A DNA stretch of 53,674 nucleotides from Streptomyces tailanensis (lineage in GTDB: Bacteria; Actinomycetota; Actinomycetes; Streptomycetales; Streptomycetaceae), in the NCBI RefSeq assembly GCF_008386495.1, contig NZ_VTHJ01000003.1:171172-224845 (forward strand), written 5' to 3'. The notes beneath the pieces were generated by a model. That model had not been told where the DNA came from, searched no databases, and worked only from the letters and a program-made list of their open reading frames with translations. This document shows, in pieces, positions 34,816 to 44,037 of this stretch; position 1 is the first letter of the stretch; each line of letters opens with the position of its first letter. The position numbers were made by a program, and so were the translations under genes.

Positions 34816-36618
34816 GTGGCCGGGCGCATCGAAGACTACGCACTCATCGGAGACATGCAGACCGCTGCCCTGGTCTGCCGGGACGGCACGGTCGATTGGC
34901 TGTGCCTGCCGCGCTTCGACTCCCACGCCGTCTTCGCGGGACTGCTCGGCACGGAGGAACACGGATTCTGGCGTCTGGGCCCCGCCTACGCGTCGGACGC
35001 GGAGCCGCCGACGGCCTCCCGGCGCAGGTACCGCGGCGACTCGCTGATCCTGGAATCCGAGTGGGACACCCCGCGCGGCACGGTCCGTGTGACCGATTTC
35101 ATGCCGCCGCGTGACGGCGCCCCTCAGCTGATCCGGATCGTGGAGGGCATCAGCGGCCGGGTGCCGATGCGCTCGGCGCTGCGGATGCGTTTCTCGTACG
35201 GGCGGGTCGTGCCCTGGGTCCACAAGCACGAGAAGCGCACGGTGGCGGTCGCCGGGCCGGACTCGGTGTGGTTCGACACCGAGTGCGAGACGTACGGCAA
35301 GGCGCTGACCACGTACGCCGACTTCACCGTGACGCCGGGCGACCGCGTCGCCTTCACGATCTCCTGGGAGCCCTCGCACAAGCAGCCCCCGCCGCTGCCG
35401 GAGCCGGAGCCGTCGCTCCAGGCCACCGAGGAGTTCTGGCGGGACTGGGTGGAGCAGTGCACGTACCACGGCCCGTACCGCGAGGCGGTGATCCGCTCGC
35501 TCATCACGCTGAAGGCCCTGACGTACGCCCCGACCGGCGGCATCGTCGCGGCGCCCACGACCTCGCTCCCGGAACACATCGGCGGCGTCCGCAACTGGGA
35601 CTACCGCTACACCTGGCTGCGCGACGCGGCGATCACCCTGTCCTCGCTGCTGCGCACCGGCTACCGCGACGAGGCCCGCGCCTGGCGCGAGTGGCTGCTC
35701 CGCGCGGTCGCCGGCGACCCGGAGAACCTGCAGATCATGTACGGCATCGCCGGTGAGCGCGAGCTGGGCGAGGCCGAGCTGGAGTGGCTGCCCGGGTACG
35801 AGGACTCGGCGCCGGTCCGGGTCGGCAACGGCGCCGCCCACCAGCTCCAGCTGGACGTCTACGGCGAGGTCACCGAGGCCCTGCACCTGGCCCACATGAC
35901 GGGCCTGGCCCGCAACGACTACGCCGCTCTCCTCCAGCTGAAGCTGATCCGCTACCTGGAGGACCACTGGGACGAGCCGGACGAGGGCATCTGGGAGGTC
36001 CGCGGCCCGCGCCGCCACTTCGTGCACTCCAAGGTCATGGCCTGGGTCGCCGTCGACCGCACGATCAAGCTCATCGAGTCCGGCGACGCGGACGGCCCGC
36101 TGGAGAAGTGGCGCGAACTGCGCGACGACATCCACCGCGACGTGTGCGAGAAGGGCTACGACAAGGAGCGCAACACGTTCACGCAGTCGTACGGCTCGAA
36201 GGAGCTGGACGCCTCGCTGCTGCTGATCCCGCAGATGGGCTTTCTGCCGCCGGACGACAAGCGCGTCATCGGCACCATCGAGGCGATCCAGCGTGAGCTG
36301 TCGACCCCGGACGGCTTCATCCTGCGCTACCCGACGCAGGGCGAGAAGGAAGGCGTCGACGGCCTGCCCGGCGACGAGGGCGCGTTCCTCGCCTGCTCGT
36401 TCTGGATGGCCGACGACCTGGCGATGATCGGCCGCGTGGACGAGGCCCGCAAGCTCTTCGAGAAGCTCCTGTCCCTCCGCAACGACCTCGGCCTGCTCGC
36501 CGAGGAATGGGACCCCATCCTGAAGCGCCAGGTCGGCAACTTCCCTCAGGCCTTCAGCCACGTCCCCTTGATCGACACGGCCCTCCGCCTCACGGCTTCT
36601 GGCGCATACGGCGGCTGA
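34816..36618 (+). CDS. GH15 glycosidase (glucoamylase/trehalase-like)
   Basis: 600 residues. N-terminal beta-sandwich (AGRIEDYALIGDMQTAALVCRDGTVDWLCLPRFDS) and a C-terminal alpha/alpha toroid with NWDYRYTWLRDAA and GNGAAHQLQLDVYGEV, features of bacterial GH15 proteins. Mycobacterial enzymes of this type cleave trehalose; the substrate here may be trehalose or short alpha-glucans. No signal peptide, so cytoplasmic. I prefer the GTG at 34816 (GGAG 6 nt before); the GTG at 34792 also has a G-rich site. Confidence 0.9.
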   Translation: MAGRIEDYALIGDMQTAALVCRDGTVDWLCLPRFDSHAVFAGLLGTEEHGFWRLGPAYASDAEPPTASRRRYRGDSLILESEWDTPRGTVRVTDFMPPRDGAPQLIRIVEGISGRVPMRSALRMRFSYGRVVPWVHKHEKRTVAVAGPDSVWFDTECETYGKALTTYADFTVTPGDRVAFTISWEPSHKQPPPLPEPEPSLQATEEFWRDWVEQCTYHGPYREAVIRSLITLKALTYAPTGGIVAAPTTSLPEHIGGVRNWDYRYTWLRDAAITLSSLLRTGYRDEARAWREWLLRAVAGDPENLQIMYGIAGERELGEAELEWLPGYEDSAPVRVGNGAAHQLQLDVYGEVTEALHLAHMTGLARNDYAALLQLKLIRYLEDHWDEPDEGIWEVRGPRRHFVHSKVMAWVAVDRTIKLIESGDADGPLEKWRELRDDIHRDVCEKGYDKERNTFTQSYGSKELDASLLLIPQMGFLPPDDKRVIGTIEAIQRELSTPDGFILRYPTQGEKEGVDGLPGDEGAFLACSFWMADDLAMIGRVDEARKLFEKLLSLRNDLGLLAEEWDPILKRQVGNFPQAFSHVPLIDTALRLTASGAYGG

Positions 36619-36645
36619 CGGCGCATTCCACTCGTGCCGCCCAAA

Positions 36646-36687
36646 CTGCGGGCAGTCGTGCCGCTGGGGCGGCACGGGTGGGCGCAG
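36646..36687. repeat. Dispersed nested palindrome (family A), intergenic copy
   Basis: Outer arms CTGCG/CGCAG and inner arms GTGCCGC/GCGGCAC around TGGG. The core is shared with the copy inside scpA at 25922-25970, allowing for paired changes (GTTCCGC becoming GTGCCGC with GCGGAAC becoming GCGGCAC). It lies 27 bp after the GH15 stop and could act as its terminator. Confidence 0.75.
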
Positions 36688-36808
36688 CGGCACCTCGTAA
36701 CCGCCGAGCTGCGGAACGTCCCCCGCCCAGCACCGGTGCCGGGTGCCCCATCCCCCACCCCCACCTAGCCTGGAAGTAGTCCTGTCCCCCGGCGGAAAGG
36801 GCGCGGCC

Positions 36809-38191
36809 ATGGCTCCCCTTTCGAAGGCGCACACCGCACTGGTCGAGCTGCGCGAGGACCTGACCGGCGAGGTCCTCGCCCCGTGGGACCCCGGCTACGA
36901 CGACGCCCGCACCGTCTTCAACGCGATGATCGACCGCCACCCGGCGGTGATCGCGCAGTGCGAGACCGAGCCCGACGTCGCCCGCGCCGTCCGCTTCGCC
37001 CGCGACCTCGACCTGAAGATCGCCGTCCGCGGCGGCGGCCACAGCGTGGCCGGAATGGCCCTCAACGACAACGGCCTCGTCATCGACCTGCGCCGCATGC
37101 ACGCCGTCACCGTCCACCCGGGATCCATGACCGTACGCGTCGAGGGCGGCGCCACCATGAGCCACCTGGACCGCGCCACCGAGCCGTACGCTCTCGCCAC
37201 CACTGGCGGCCGCGCCTCGACCACCGGCGTCGGCGGCTTCGTCCTCGGCGGCGGCAGCGGCTGGCTGGAGCGCACCTTCGGCCTCGCCGTCGACAACCTG
37301 CTCGGCGTGGAGCTGGTGACCGCCGACGGCCGCACGGTCCTGGCGACCGCCGAGGAGAACCCGGAGCTGTTCTGGGCCCTGCACGGCGGCGGCGGCAACT
37401 TCGGCGTGGCCACCGCCCTCACCCTCCGCCTGCACGAGCTGCCCGCCTTCGCGATCGCCCTGCTGCTGTACCTGCCGGAACACGGCCCCGAGGTGATGCG
37501 CGTGTACCGCGAGGTCATCGAGAGCGGCCCGTCCGAGGCGAGCGGCGGCCTGCTCTATCTCACCGGCCCGCCCGAGGAGTTCGTCCCCGACCACCTGGTG
37601 GGCCGGCTCGCCTGCGCCGTCCTCCTGACGTACGTCGGCACCGAGGACGACATGCGCAAGGTCGCCCAGCCGCTGCTGGCGCTGCCGCACGAGGCCGAGG
37701 TGGTCGGCGCGATGCCGTACGCGGACGTCCAGTGCATGATCGACGATCCGCCCGGCATGCGTAACTACTGGTCGGCGGAGTATCTGACCGGCCTGCCGGA
37801 CGACTTGGTGGACGTGTTCTGCACGCGCGCGTGGACGATGCCCGTGCCGACCGGCACCCAGCACGTGCTCTTCCCGTACGGCGGGGCGGTCGCCGACGGC
37901 CCCGCCGAGTACCCGGTGCCGTACCGGAACGCGCCGTGGGCCGTGCACCCCTTCGGCATCTGGGAGGACCCCGCCGACGACGAGCGGTGTGTGCGGTGGG
38001 TGCGGGAGGTCCGGGCCGACGTCCGGCCGTGGACCACCGGAGCGGTCTACCTCAACTTCATCGGCGACGAGGGTTCCGCCCGGGTCGAGGCGGGCCTGGG
38101 TGCCGAGAACACGCGGCGGTTGGCCGCGGTCAAGGCCGAGTACGACCCCGACAACGTGTTCCGCTTCAACCACAACATCGCGCCCGCGTAG
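36809..38191 (+). CDS. FAD-dependent oxidoreductase, BBE (berberine bridge enzyme-like) family
   Basis: 460 residues. PCMH-type FAD domain with RGGGHSVAG, where His78 is the likely covalent flavin attachment, then GVGGFVLGGGSGWLERTFGL. The C-terminal BBE segment YDPDNVFRFNHNI closes the chain. The Cys that makes a second flavin bond in bicovalent members is not seen (Ser/Thr in that region). It would oxidise sugars or alcohols, producing H2O2; substrate unknown. GGAAAGG stands 8 nt before the ATG. Confidence 0.9.
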   Translation: MAPLSKAHTALVELREDLTGEVLAPWDPGYDDARTVFNAMIDRHPAVIAQCETEPDVARAVRFARDLDLKIAVRGGGHSVAGMALNDNGLVIDLRRMHAVTVHPGSMTVRVEGGATMSHLDRATEPYALATTGGRASTTGVGGFVLGGGSGWLERTFGLAVDNLLGVELVTADGRTVLATAEENPELFWALHGGGGNFGVATALTLRLHELPAFAIALLLYLPEHGPEVMRVYREVIESGPSEASGGLLYLTGPPEEFVPDHLVGRLACAVLLTYVGTEDDMRKVAQPLLALPHEAEVVGAMPYADVQCMIDDPPGMRNYWSAEYLTGLPDDLVDVFCTRAWTMPVPTGTQHVLFPYGGAVADGPAEYPVPYRNAPWAVHPFGIWEDPADDERCVRWVREVRADVRPWTTGAVYLNFIGDEGSARVEAGLGAENTRRLAAVKAEYDPDNVFRFNHNIAPA

Positions 38192-38246
38192 CCGCCCGAC
38201 GGAGCGAGGATGCCCCCACGACCCGCGCGCGGGTAGCGTCCGGTCC

Positions 38247-39896
38247 ATGAACACCCGTGACAGCCGCGAACCCGGTGACGGCCCCGAGGCGCAGGGCGGC
38301 ATCACCGTACGGCGGGCCCTGGAGCTGCCCGGGCTGCGCGGCGGGCTGCCCGAGATCCTGGCCGGCACCGACCGGCTGGAGCGGACCGTGCGCTGGGTGC
38401 ACGCGGGCGAGGTCCCGAACATCGCCTCGCTGCTCAAGGGCGGCGAGCTGCTGCTGACGACGGGATACGGGCTCGGCACCCGGCCGGCCGACCAGCGGGC
38501 GTTCGTCCGGACCCTGGCCGAGCGCGGTATCGCGGCCCTCGTCATCGAACTGGGCCCGCGCTTCACCAGGCTGCCGGCGGCCCTCATCGACACGGCGCGC
38601 TCGGCCGGTCTCCCGCTCGTACAGCTGCACCGCGAGGTGGCGTTCGTGACGGTCACCGAGGAGATCCACACCGAGATCGTCAACGGCCACTACGCGCTGC
38701 TCCAGCGGGCCGAGGAGGTCCACCGGCGCTGCACCGAGGCGCTGCTCGGCGGGGGCGGAGTGCCCCAAGTCCTCGCCATCCTGGCCGACTTCAGCGGCAA
38801 CCCGGTGTTCCTGGAGACCGCCGACGGGCAACTGCTGTACGCCGCCGGGACCGGGCCCGCGGCCACCGACCCGTTGCAGGTGTGGGAGGGGCTGCGCGCC
38901 CAGCACAAGGACGAGCCGCCCGCCGGGACGGCCATCGTCGATGTACCGGGCGGCGGGCCGGGGACCGGCTCGGTACGGGCCCGGCTGGTCCTGCTGCCCG
39001 TCGTCGCGCCCCTGGCTCCCGTGCACCGGCTCGCGGCCGAGCGGGCGGCCGGTGTGCTCGCCGTGGTCCTGATGCAGGCCCGACAGGAGGAGGAGCTGGC
39101 GGCGCGCGGGCGCGGCGACTTCCTCACCGACCTCGCCGAGGGCCGTATCCGGGCCGAGGACGCCCCCGCGCAGGCCCGCGTCCTCGGCTTCAAGCCGGGC
39201 GGCGGCCCGCTGCTGCCGGTGGTGATGCGCCTCGCCGACGGCCTGTCGTCGGGCGGCGGCTGGGCCGTCCTGGCCCGTGCGGTGTCCGAGGAGCTGGCCT
39301 CGGTGGGCGTACCGGTCCTGCTGGGTGTGCGCCCCGTCGAGGGCCGTGTGCCGCTGTTGCTCGGGCTGCGCGCGGAGTCGGAGCGCCCGGCGGTGGCGGA
39401 CAAGGTCGCGGCGGCGCTGCGGGCGGGCGTGGAGCGCGCCGGGATGCAGCGGTCGGCGGGTCATCCGCCCGTGGTGGTGGTCGGGGTGCCCGGCGGCTGG
39501 GCGGCCGCCTCGGCCGGGCTCAGGCACGCGGCGGAGACGGCGACGGCCGCGCAGGGCCTGGCCGACCGGCCCTGGTACGACGCCCGGCGCCTCGACATCG
39601 ACCTGCTGCTGTGGCGGCTGCGCGACCATCCCGACCTGGCCGCGTTCGTGGACCGCGCGATCGGCCCCGTCCGCGACCACGACGACCGCGCCAAGCCCCC
39701 GCTGCTGCCCACGCTGGAGACGTATCTGGCGCACGCGGGCCGCAAGGCGGAGACCGCCCGCGAGCTGCACCTCAACCGGCAGACCCTCTACAACCGTCTC
39801 GCCCGTATCGGCGAGTTGCTCGGCACCGACCTGGACGACCCGCAGACGGTACTGGCGCTGAGCCTGGCCCTGCGGGCACGCAGACACGTGCCCTGA
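38247..39896 (+). CDS. PucR-family transcriptional regulator
   Basis: 549 residues. N-terminal PucR domain (about 18-140, VRRALELPGLRGGLPEILAGTDRLERTVRWVHAGEVPNIASLLKGGELLLTTGYGL), a GGDEF-like central region, and the C-terminal helix-turn-helix KAETARELHLNRQTLYNRLARIGELLGTDLDDP. Family members activate purine or amine catabolism in response to small molecules. The adjacent FAD oxidase is a candidate target. Its stop lies 1 bp from the stop of the convergent glycosyltransferase. Confidence 0.92.
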   Translation: MNTRDSREPGDGPEAQGGITVRRALELPGLRGGLPEILAGTDRLERTVRWVHAGEVPNIASLLKGGELLLTTGYGLGTRPADQRAFVRTLAERGIAALVIELGPRFTRLPAALIDTARSAGLPLVQLHREVAFVTVTEEIHTEIVNGHYALLQRAEEVHRRCTEALLGGGGVPQVLAILADFSGNPVFLETADGQLLYAAGTGPAATDPLQVWEGLRAQHKDEPPAGTAIVDVPGGGPGTGSVRARLVLLPVVAPLAPVHRLAAERAAGVLAVVLMQARQEEELAARGRGDFLTDLAEGRIRAEDAPAQARVLGFKPGGGPLLPVVMRLADGLSSGGGWAVLARAVSEELASVGVPVLLGVRPVEGRVPLLLGLRAESERPAVADKVAAALRAGVERAGMQRSAGHPPVVVVGVPGGWAAASAGLRHAAETATAAQGLADRPWYDARRLDIDLLLWRLRDHPDLAAFVDRAIGPVRDHDDRAKPPLLPTLETYLAHAGRKAETARELHLNRQTLYNRLARIGELLGTDLDDPQTVLALSLALRARRHVP

Positions 39897-39897
39897 G

Positions 39898-41034
39898 TCA
39901 GGTGAGCGGCCGGACCTGGGTCAACTCGTCGTAGACGCTGAGCACCTGTGCCACCGTCTCGTCCTCGGTGGGCCAGGTGGCCGCCTGCCGGGTGCCCTTG
40001 TCCTTCAGCTCCTCGCAGAGGTCGGGGTCCGCCAGCAGGCGTACGACGGCACCGGCGAGGGCCCCGGCGTCGCCGGAGGGGACGAGTTCGGCGGCGTCGC
40101 CGACCAGTTCGGGCACCGACCCGACGGCGGCCGCGACGAGCGGCACGCGCGCGTGGAGGGCCTCCTGGGCGAGGACGGAGCGGGCCTCCGGGCCACCGGG
40201 CAGCAGCGCGAGGTCGGCGGCCGCGATCAGTTCGGAGATGTCGTCGCGCCGCCCGACGAGCCGCACGGGCAGCTCCTCGTCCTCGATGCGCCGCTGGAGC
40301 ACGCCCCGCGACGGCCCCTCGCCCGCGATGATGAGCAGCGGGGCGGGGTCGAAACCGCGCCACTCCCGGGCGGCGTCGAGCAGGGTGTCGTAGCCCCGAT
40401 GGCGGTCGAGGGTGCCGACGGCCACGAGCAACGGGCGGTCGGTGGCGCCGAGTTCGGCGCGGGCCTTGGAGCGGGGCCGGTCCGTGTCGTCGTCGGCGTC
40501 GTTCCGGCGCGGCACGGGAAGGGCGACGGCGGCGAGCCGGGCGTCCCGCGCGCCCCGGCTGCGGGCCCGGTCGACGAGCTCGGAGGAGGTGCCGAGGACC
40601 ACGGCGGCCGCCTTGGCGACCCGCCGCTCCAGCAGCCGCAGCAGATGCGCCCGCGCCCCCTCGGCGTACGTACGCGTGTGCCAGGTGACGACGAGCGGGG
40701 TGCGCCGGCCGCCGAGTGCGAGGGTGGCCCGGAACCCGGCATGCAGCCCGTGAGCGTGCACCAGGTCGGCGTCCGCGCAGGCGCTGCGCAGGGTGGCCAC
40801 GGAGGCGGGGTCGCTGCTGCGGGGCACGTGGACGTGCTCGGCGCCGACGCCGGTGAAGTCGTACACGCCGTCGGTCTCACCCGGGGCGCACACGGTGACC
40901 CGCACGCCCCGGGCGACGAGGCCCGAGGCCAGCGACCGCACATGCGCGCAGCTCACCGCGCTGCCGCCGCCGAGCACTTGCACGGTTCGCAGCGGCGACT
41001 GGCCGTGCGGTGAGTGGCTGCTCACGTGGCTCAC
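39898..41034 (-). CDS. GT4-family glycosyltransferase
   Basis: 378 residues. The N-terminal half opens TVQVLGGGSAVSCAHVRSLASGLVARG, typical of GT4 acceptor domains; the C-terminal half has VGTLDRHRGYDTLLDAA and LLPGGPEARSVLAQEALHARVPLVAAAVGSVPELV, the E-x7-E donor signature. It would modify a cell-surface polymer or lipid. I prefer the GTG at 41034, behind AGGAG; a second GTG lies at 41025. It is unlike the first GT in this window. Confidence 0.87.
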   Translation of the reverse strand: MSHVSSHSPHGQSPLRTVQVLGGGSAVSCAHVRSLASGLVARGVRVTVCAPGETDGVYDFTGVGAEHVHVPRSSDPASVATLRSACADADLVHAHGLHAGFRATLALGGRRTPLVVTWHTRTYAEGARAHLLRLLERRVAKAAAVVLGTSSELVDRARSRGARDARLAAVALPVPRRNDADDDTDRPRSKARAELGATDRPLLVAVGTLDRHRGYDTLLDAAREWRGFDPAPLLIIAGEGPSRGVLQRRIEDEELPVRLVGRRDDISELIAAADLALLPGGPEARSVLAQEALHARVPLVAAAVGSVPELVGDAAELVPSGDAGALAGAVVRLLADPDLCEELKDKGTRQAATWPTEDETVAQVLSVYDELTQVRPLT

Positions 41035-41324
41035 GTGGCCGGGGCTCCTGGTTCGGGGTCGGACGGTCACGAAGAAACGTACAGAAGGATCCGGCGGCGA
41101 GGATGGACCGCGCGAGGCGCTTCTGCGTGGTCTGCGTAGCACGTCTCGCTACGTCGTACCTGTCCAAGGATGCCAGGCCGCACGGACCTTCCGAGACCGC
41201 CGGCCGCGGCGGAAGGCGAAGGTTCGGGCAACCTGACTCTCAGCGTCACTCACACGAGTGAACTCCCGCACGGGATTGCCCCTCTGAGCCGGCCTCGCCT
41301 CATCCATTCGCTCCCCGCGGAGTG
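41035..41324. promoter_or_regulatory. Intergenic region between recN and the glycosyltransferase with a perfect palindrome
   Basis: 290 bp. It contains the perfect palindrome TCACTC-ACAC-GAGTGA at 41246-41261, about 210 bp upstream of the glycosyltransferase start and about 65 bp after the recN stop. It could be an operator for the former or a weak terminator hairpin for the latter. A GC-rich imperfect inverted repeat lies near 41190-41215. Confidence 0.4.
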
Positions 41325-43067
41325 CTACGCGTCCGCCCGCGCCGCCGCCAGCAGTTCCTCGGCGTGGGCCCGCGCGGTCTCGGAGTCCTCCTGGCCGGCG
41401 AGCATGCGCGACAGCTCGCGCACCCGTTCCTCGCCCTCCAGGACCTTCACGCCGGACCGGGTCACGGACCCGTCGTTGGTCTTCTCCACCAGGAGCTGGC
41501 GGTCGGCGAAGGCGGCCACCTGCGGCAGATGCGTGACAACCACGACCTGGGCCGACTTGGCGAGCTTGGCGAGCCGCCGGCCGATCTCGACCGCGGCCTT
41601 GCCACCGACACCGGCGTCGACCTCGTCGAAGAGATACGTCGGCACGGGATCGGTCCCGGCGAAGACGACCTCCACGGCCAGCATCACGCGGGACAGCTCA
41701 CCGCCGGAGGCCCCCTTGGCGATGGGCCGGGGCGGCGCCCCCGGATGCGGGGCGAGCAGCAGTTCGACCTCGTCGGCGCCGGACGGCCCGTACGCGACCG
41801 TACGCCCGCCCACCTCGACGCCCTCGGGATCGTCCGTCTGCCGGATCGCGAACGACACGCGCGCGTGCGGCATGGCCAGCGAGCCCAGCTCGGCGGTCAC
41901 GGCGGCGGCGAACCGCTCGGCGGCCTCCTGCCGGGCGTCCGTCAGGGCCTGGACCAGCCCGCCCAGTTCGGTCCGCAGGGCGTCCCGCTCGGCGGTCAGC
42001 TCCCCGATCCGCTCGTCGTCGCCGTCGAGTTCGGTGAGCCGCTGGGCGCCCTGCTCAGCCCAGGCCAGCACGGCGGCGATGTCCTCGCCGTACTTCCGGG
42101 TGAGCGCGTTCAGCACGGCCCGCCGCTCCTCGACGGCCGCGAGCCGCCGCGGGTCGGCGTCCAGGTCGTCGGCGTACCCCGCCAGCTCCCCCGCCACATC
42201 GCCCAGCAGGATCCCGATCTCCCCTATCCGGTCGGCGAGCGCGGCCAGCGCCGGGTCGTGCGACCGTACGGCCTCCAGCGCCCGGTGGGCGCCCGCGACG
42301 AGCGTCGTGGCGTCCACGCCCTCCGGGTCCTCGGGATTGCCCGCGAGCGCGGCGTGCGCGGCCGTCGCGGCCGACGCCAGCGCCTCCGCGTGCCCCAGCC
42401 GCTCGGCCTCCTCTGCGAGCTCCACGTCCTCGCCGGCCCGCGGCTCGACGCCCGCGATCTCGTCGAGCCCGTACCGCAGCATGTCGGCTTCCTGGGCCCG
42501 CTCACGCGCGCGCGTGACGATCTCCTCCAGCTCCACGGAGACGGCCCGCAGTCTGCGGTACGCCTCCGCGTACTTGGCCAGCGGTACGGCGACCGCGTCC
42601 CCCGCGTACCGGTCGAGCGCCGCCCGCTGCCGGGACAGCTTCAGCAGCCCCTGCTGGTCGGTCTGCCCGTGCACGGCCACCAGTTCGTCGGCCAGCTCCG
42701 CGAGCACACCCACCGGGACGGAACGCCCGCCGAGGTGCGCCCGTGACCGTCCCTCGGCGGAGACGGTACGGCTGATCAGCAGCGCCCCGTCGTCGAGTTC
42801 GGCCCCGGCCTCCTCGGCCCGCACGACCGCCGACGCGCCGTCGGGCACGGCGATCCGCCCCTCCACGACCGCGTTCTTCGCGCCGATCCGCACCAGCGCG
42901 GGGTCCGCCCGCCCACCGAGCAACAGACCAAGACTGGTGACCACCATGGTCTTGCCCGCACCCGTCTCACCCGTCACGGCAGTGAACCCGGGCGACAGCT
43001 CGACGACCGCGTCGTCGATGACTCCGAGCGACCGTATCCGCATCTCCTCCAACACGGACACGACCAT
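41325..43067 (-). CDS. recN: DNA repair protein RecN
   Basis: 580 residues. SMC-like: Walker A GETGAGKT near the N-terminus, a central coiled coil (about 150-370), then signature GASGGELSRVMLA and Walker B TYLFDEVDAGVGG. RecN gathers broken DNA ends in recombinational repair. The start is uncertain: ATG 43067, GTG 43061 and GTG 43055 are all in frame and none has a clear ribosome site. No LexA-type box is visible upstream. It follows NAD kinase by 64 bp in the tlyA operon. Confidence 0.95.
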   Translation of the reverse strand: MVVSVLEEMRIRSLGVIDDAVVELSPGFTAVTGETGAGKTMVVTSLGLLLGGRADPALVRIGAKNAVVEGRIAVPDGASAVVRAEEAGAELDDGALLISRTVSAEGRSRAHLGGRSVPVGVLAELADELVAVHGQTDQQGLLKLSRQRAALDRYAGDAVAVPLAKYAEAYRRLRAVSVELEEIVTRARERAQEADMLRYGLDEIAGVEPRAGEDVELAEEAERLGHAEALASAATAAHAALAGNPEDPEGVDATTLVAGAHRALEAVRSHDPALAALADRIGEIGILLGDVAGELAGYADDLDADPRRLAAVEERRAVLNALTRKYGEDIAAVLAWAEQGAQRLTELDGDDERIGELTAERDALRTELGGLVQALTDARQEAAERFAAAVTAELGSLAMPHARVSFAIRQTDDPEGVEVGGRTVAYGPSGADEVELLLAPHPGAPPRPIAKGASGGELSRVMLAVEVVFAGTDPVPTYLFDEVDAGVGGKAAVEIGRRLAKLAKSAQVVVVTHLPQVAAFADRQLLVEKTNDGSVTRSGVKVLEGEERVRELSRMLAGQEDSETARAHAEELLAAARADA

Positions 43068-43131
43068 ACGAGGTCGGAGGGAGGAAGTGCGACGCCCCCC
43101 GTCTCCAATGTCACCCCGGCGAGCTACAGGT

Positions 43132-44037
43132 CTAGTGCGGAGCCCCCCGCCATCCGGAAACAGGCAAAGCAAACTTGGCCACCAACCGGTCCGTAAAGGA
43201 CGCATGATGCAACCGGGCAAGCCGCACCGGCACCGCCCCCCGCCGCACCTCGACCCGCGCCCCCGGCGGCAACTCAACAGTCCGCCGCCCGTCACACCAC
43301 AAAACCCCCGGCGGAATATGAGGCAGCACCTCCACCGCCAGCACAGACTCCGGCGAAGTGACCAACGGCTTCGCGAACAACGCGTGCGCGGAGATCGGCA
43401 CCATCAACAGCGCCTCCACCTCGGGCCACACCACAGGCCCACCCGCGGAGAAGGCGTACGCGGTCGACCCGGTCGGCGTCGACAGCACGATGCCGTCGCA
43501 GCCGAACCCCGTGACCGGCCGCCCGTCGATCTCCAGCACCACTTCGAGCAGCTTCTCGGCGCCGGCCTTCTGCACGGCCGCCTCGTTCAGCGCCCAGTCC
43601 GTGTGGACGATGTCCCCGTTCCGGTGAACGACGACATCGACGGTCATCCGCTCCTCGACCTCGTACGACTTGGTCACCACCCGGTCGACGACCTTGTCGA
43701 GATCGTCCCGCTCGGCCTCCGCGAGGAACCCGACGCTGCCGAGGTTGACGCCGAGCATCGGCACCCCGGACGCCCGGGCGAACTCGGCGCCGCGCAGCAG
43801 CGTGCCGTCGCCACCGAGGACGATGAGCAGTTCACACCCGTCGAGGCACTGCGGAGTGGCCTCCTTGACCAGCTCCACCTCCTCCGGCACCGGAATGTCC
43901 TCCGCCTCGGCCGCCAGGACGCGCACGCCCAGCCCGTGGTGCAGCAGCCCCTTGACGACGAGCTCGGCGCTGCGGATGGCCGCGGGCCGCCCGGTGTGGG
44001 TGAGCAGGAAAACGGTTCGAACTTGGTCCTGAGTCAA
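43132..44037 (-). CDS. nadK: NAD kinase
   Basis: 301 residues. The NAD kinase signatures are intact: LGGDGTLLRGAEFA and STPTGSTAYAFSAGG. It phosphorylates NAD to NADP. The start is TTG at 44037, overlapping the tlyA stop (TTGA at 44034-44037), with GGAGGGG 5 nt upstream. Gene order tlyA-nadK-recN is the conserved actinobacterial one. Confidence 0.96.
   Translation of the reverse strand: MTQDQVRTVFLLTHTGRPAAIRSAELVVKGLLHHGLGVRVLAAEAEDIPVPEEVELVKEATPQCLDGCELLIVLGGDGTLLRGAEFARASGVPMLGVNLGSVGFLAEAERDDLDKVVDRVVTKSYEVEERMTVDVVVHRNGDIVHTDWALNEAAVQKAGAEKLLEVVLEIDGRPVTGFGCDGIVLSTPTGSTAYAFSAGGPVVWPEVEALLMVPISAHALFAKPLVTSPESVLAVEVLPHIPPGVLWCDGRRTVELPPGARVEVRRGAVPVRLARLHHASFTDRLVAKFALPVSGWRGAPH

Noticed and set aside
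41228..41250. BldD-like site (TGAC...GTCA) near 41240
   Set aside because: The spacer between the half-sites is two bases longer than the known consensus.
43068..43131. LexA (SOS) box upstream of recN
   Set aside because: No GAAC-N4-GTTC element is present, and recN seems to be transcribed from the upstream tlyA operon.
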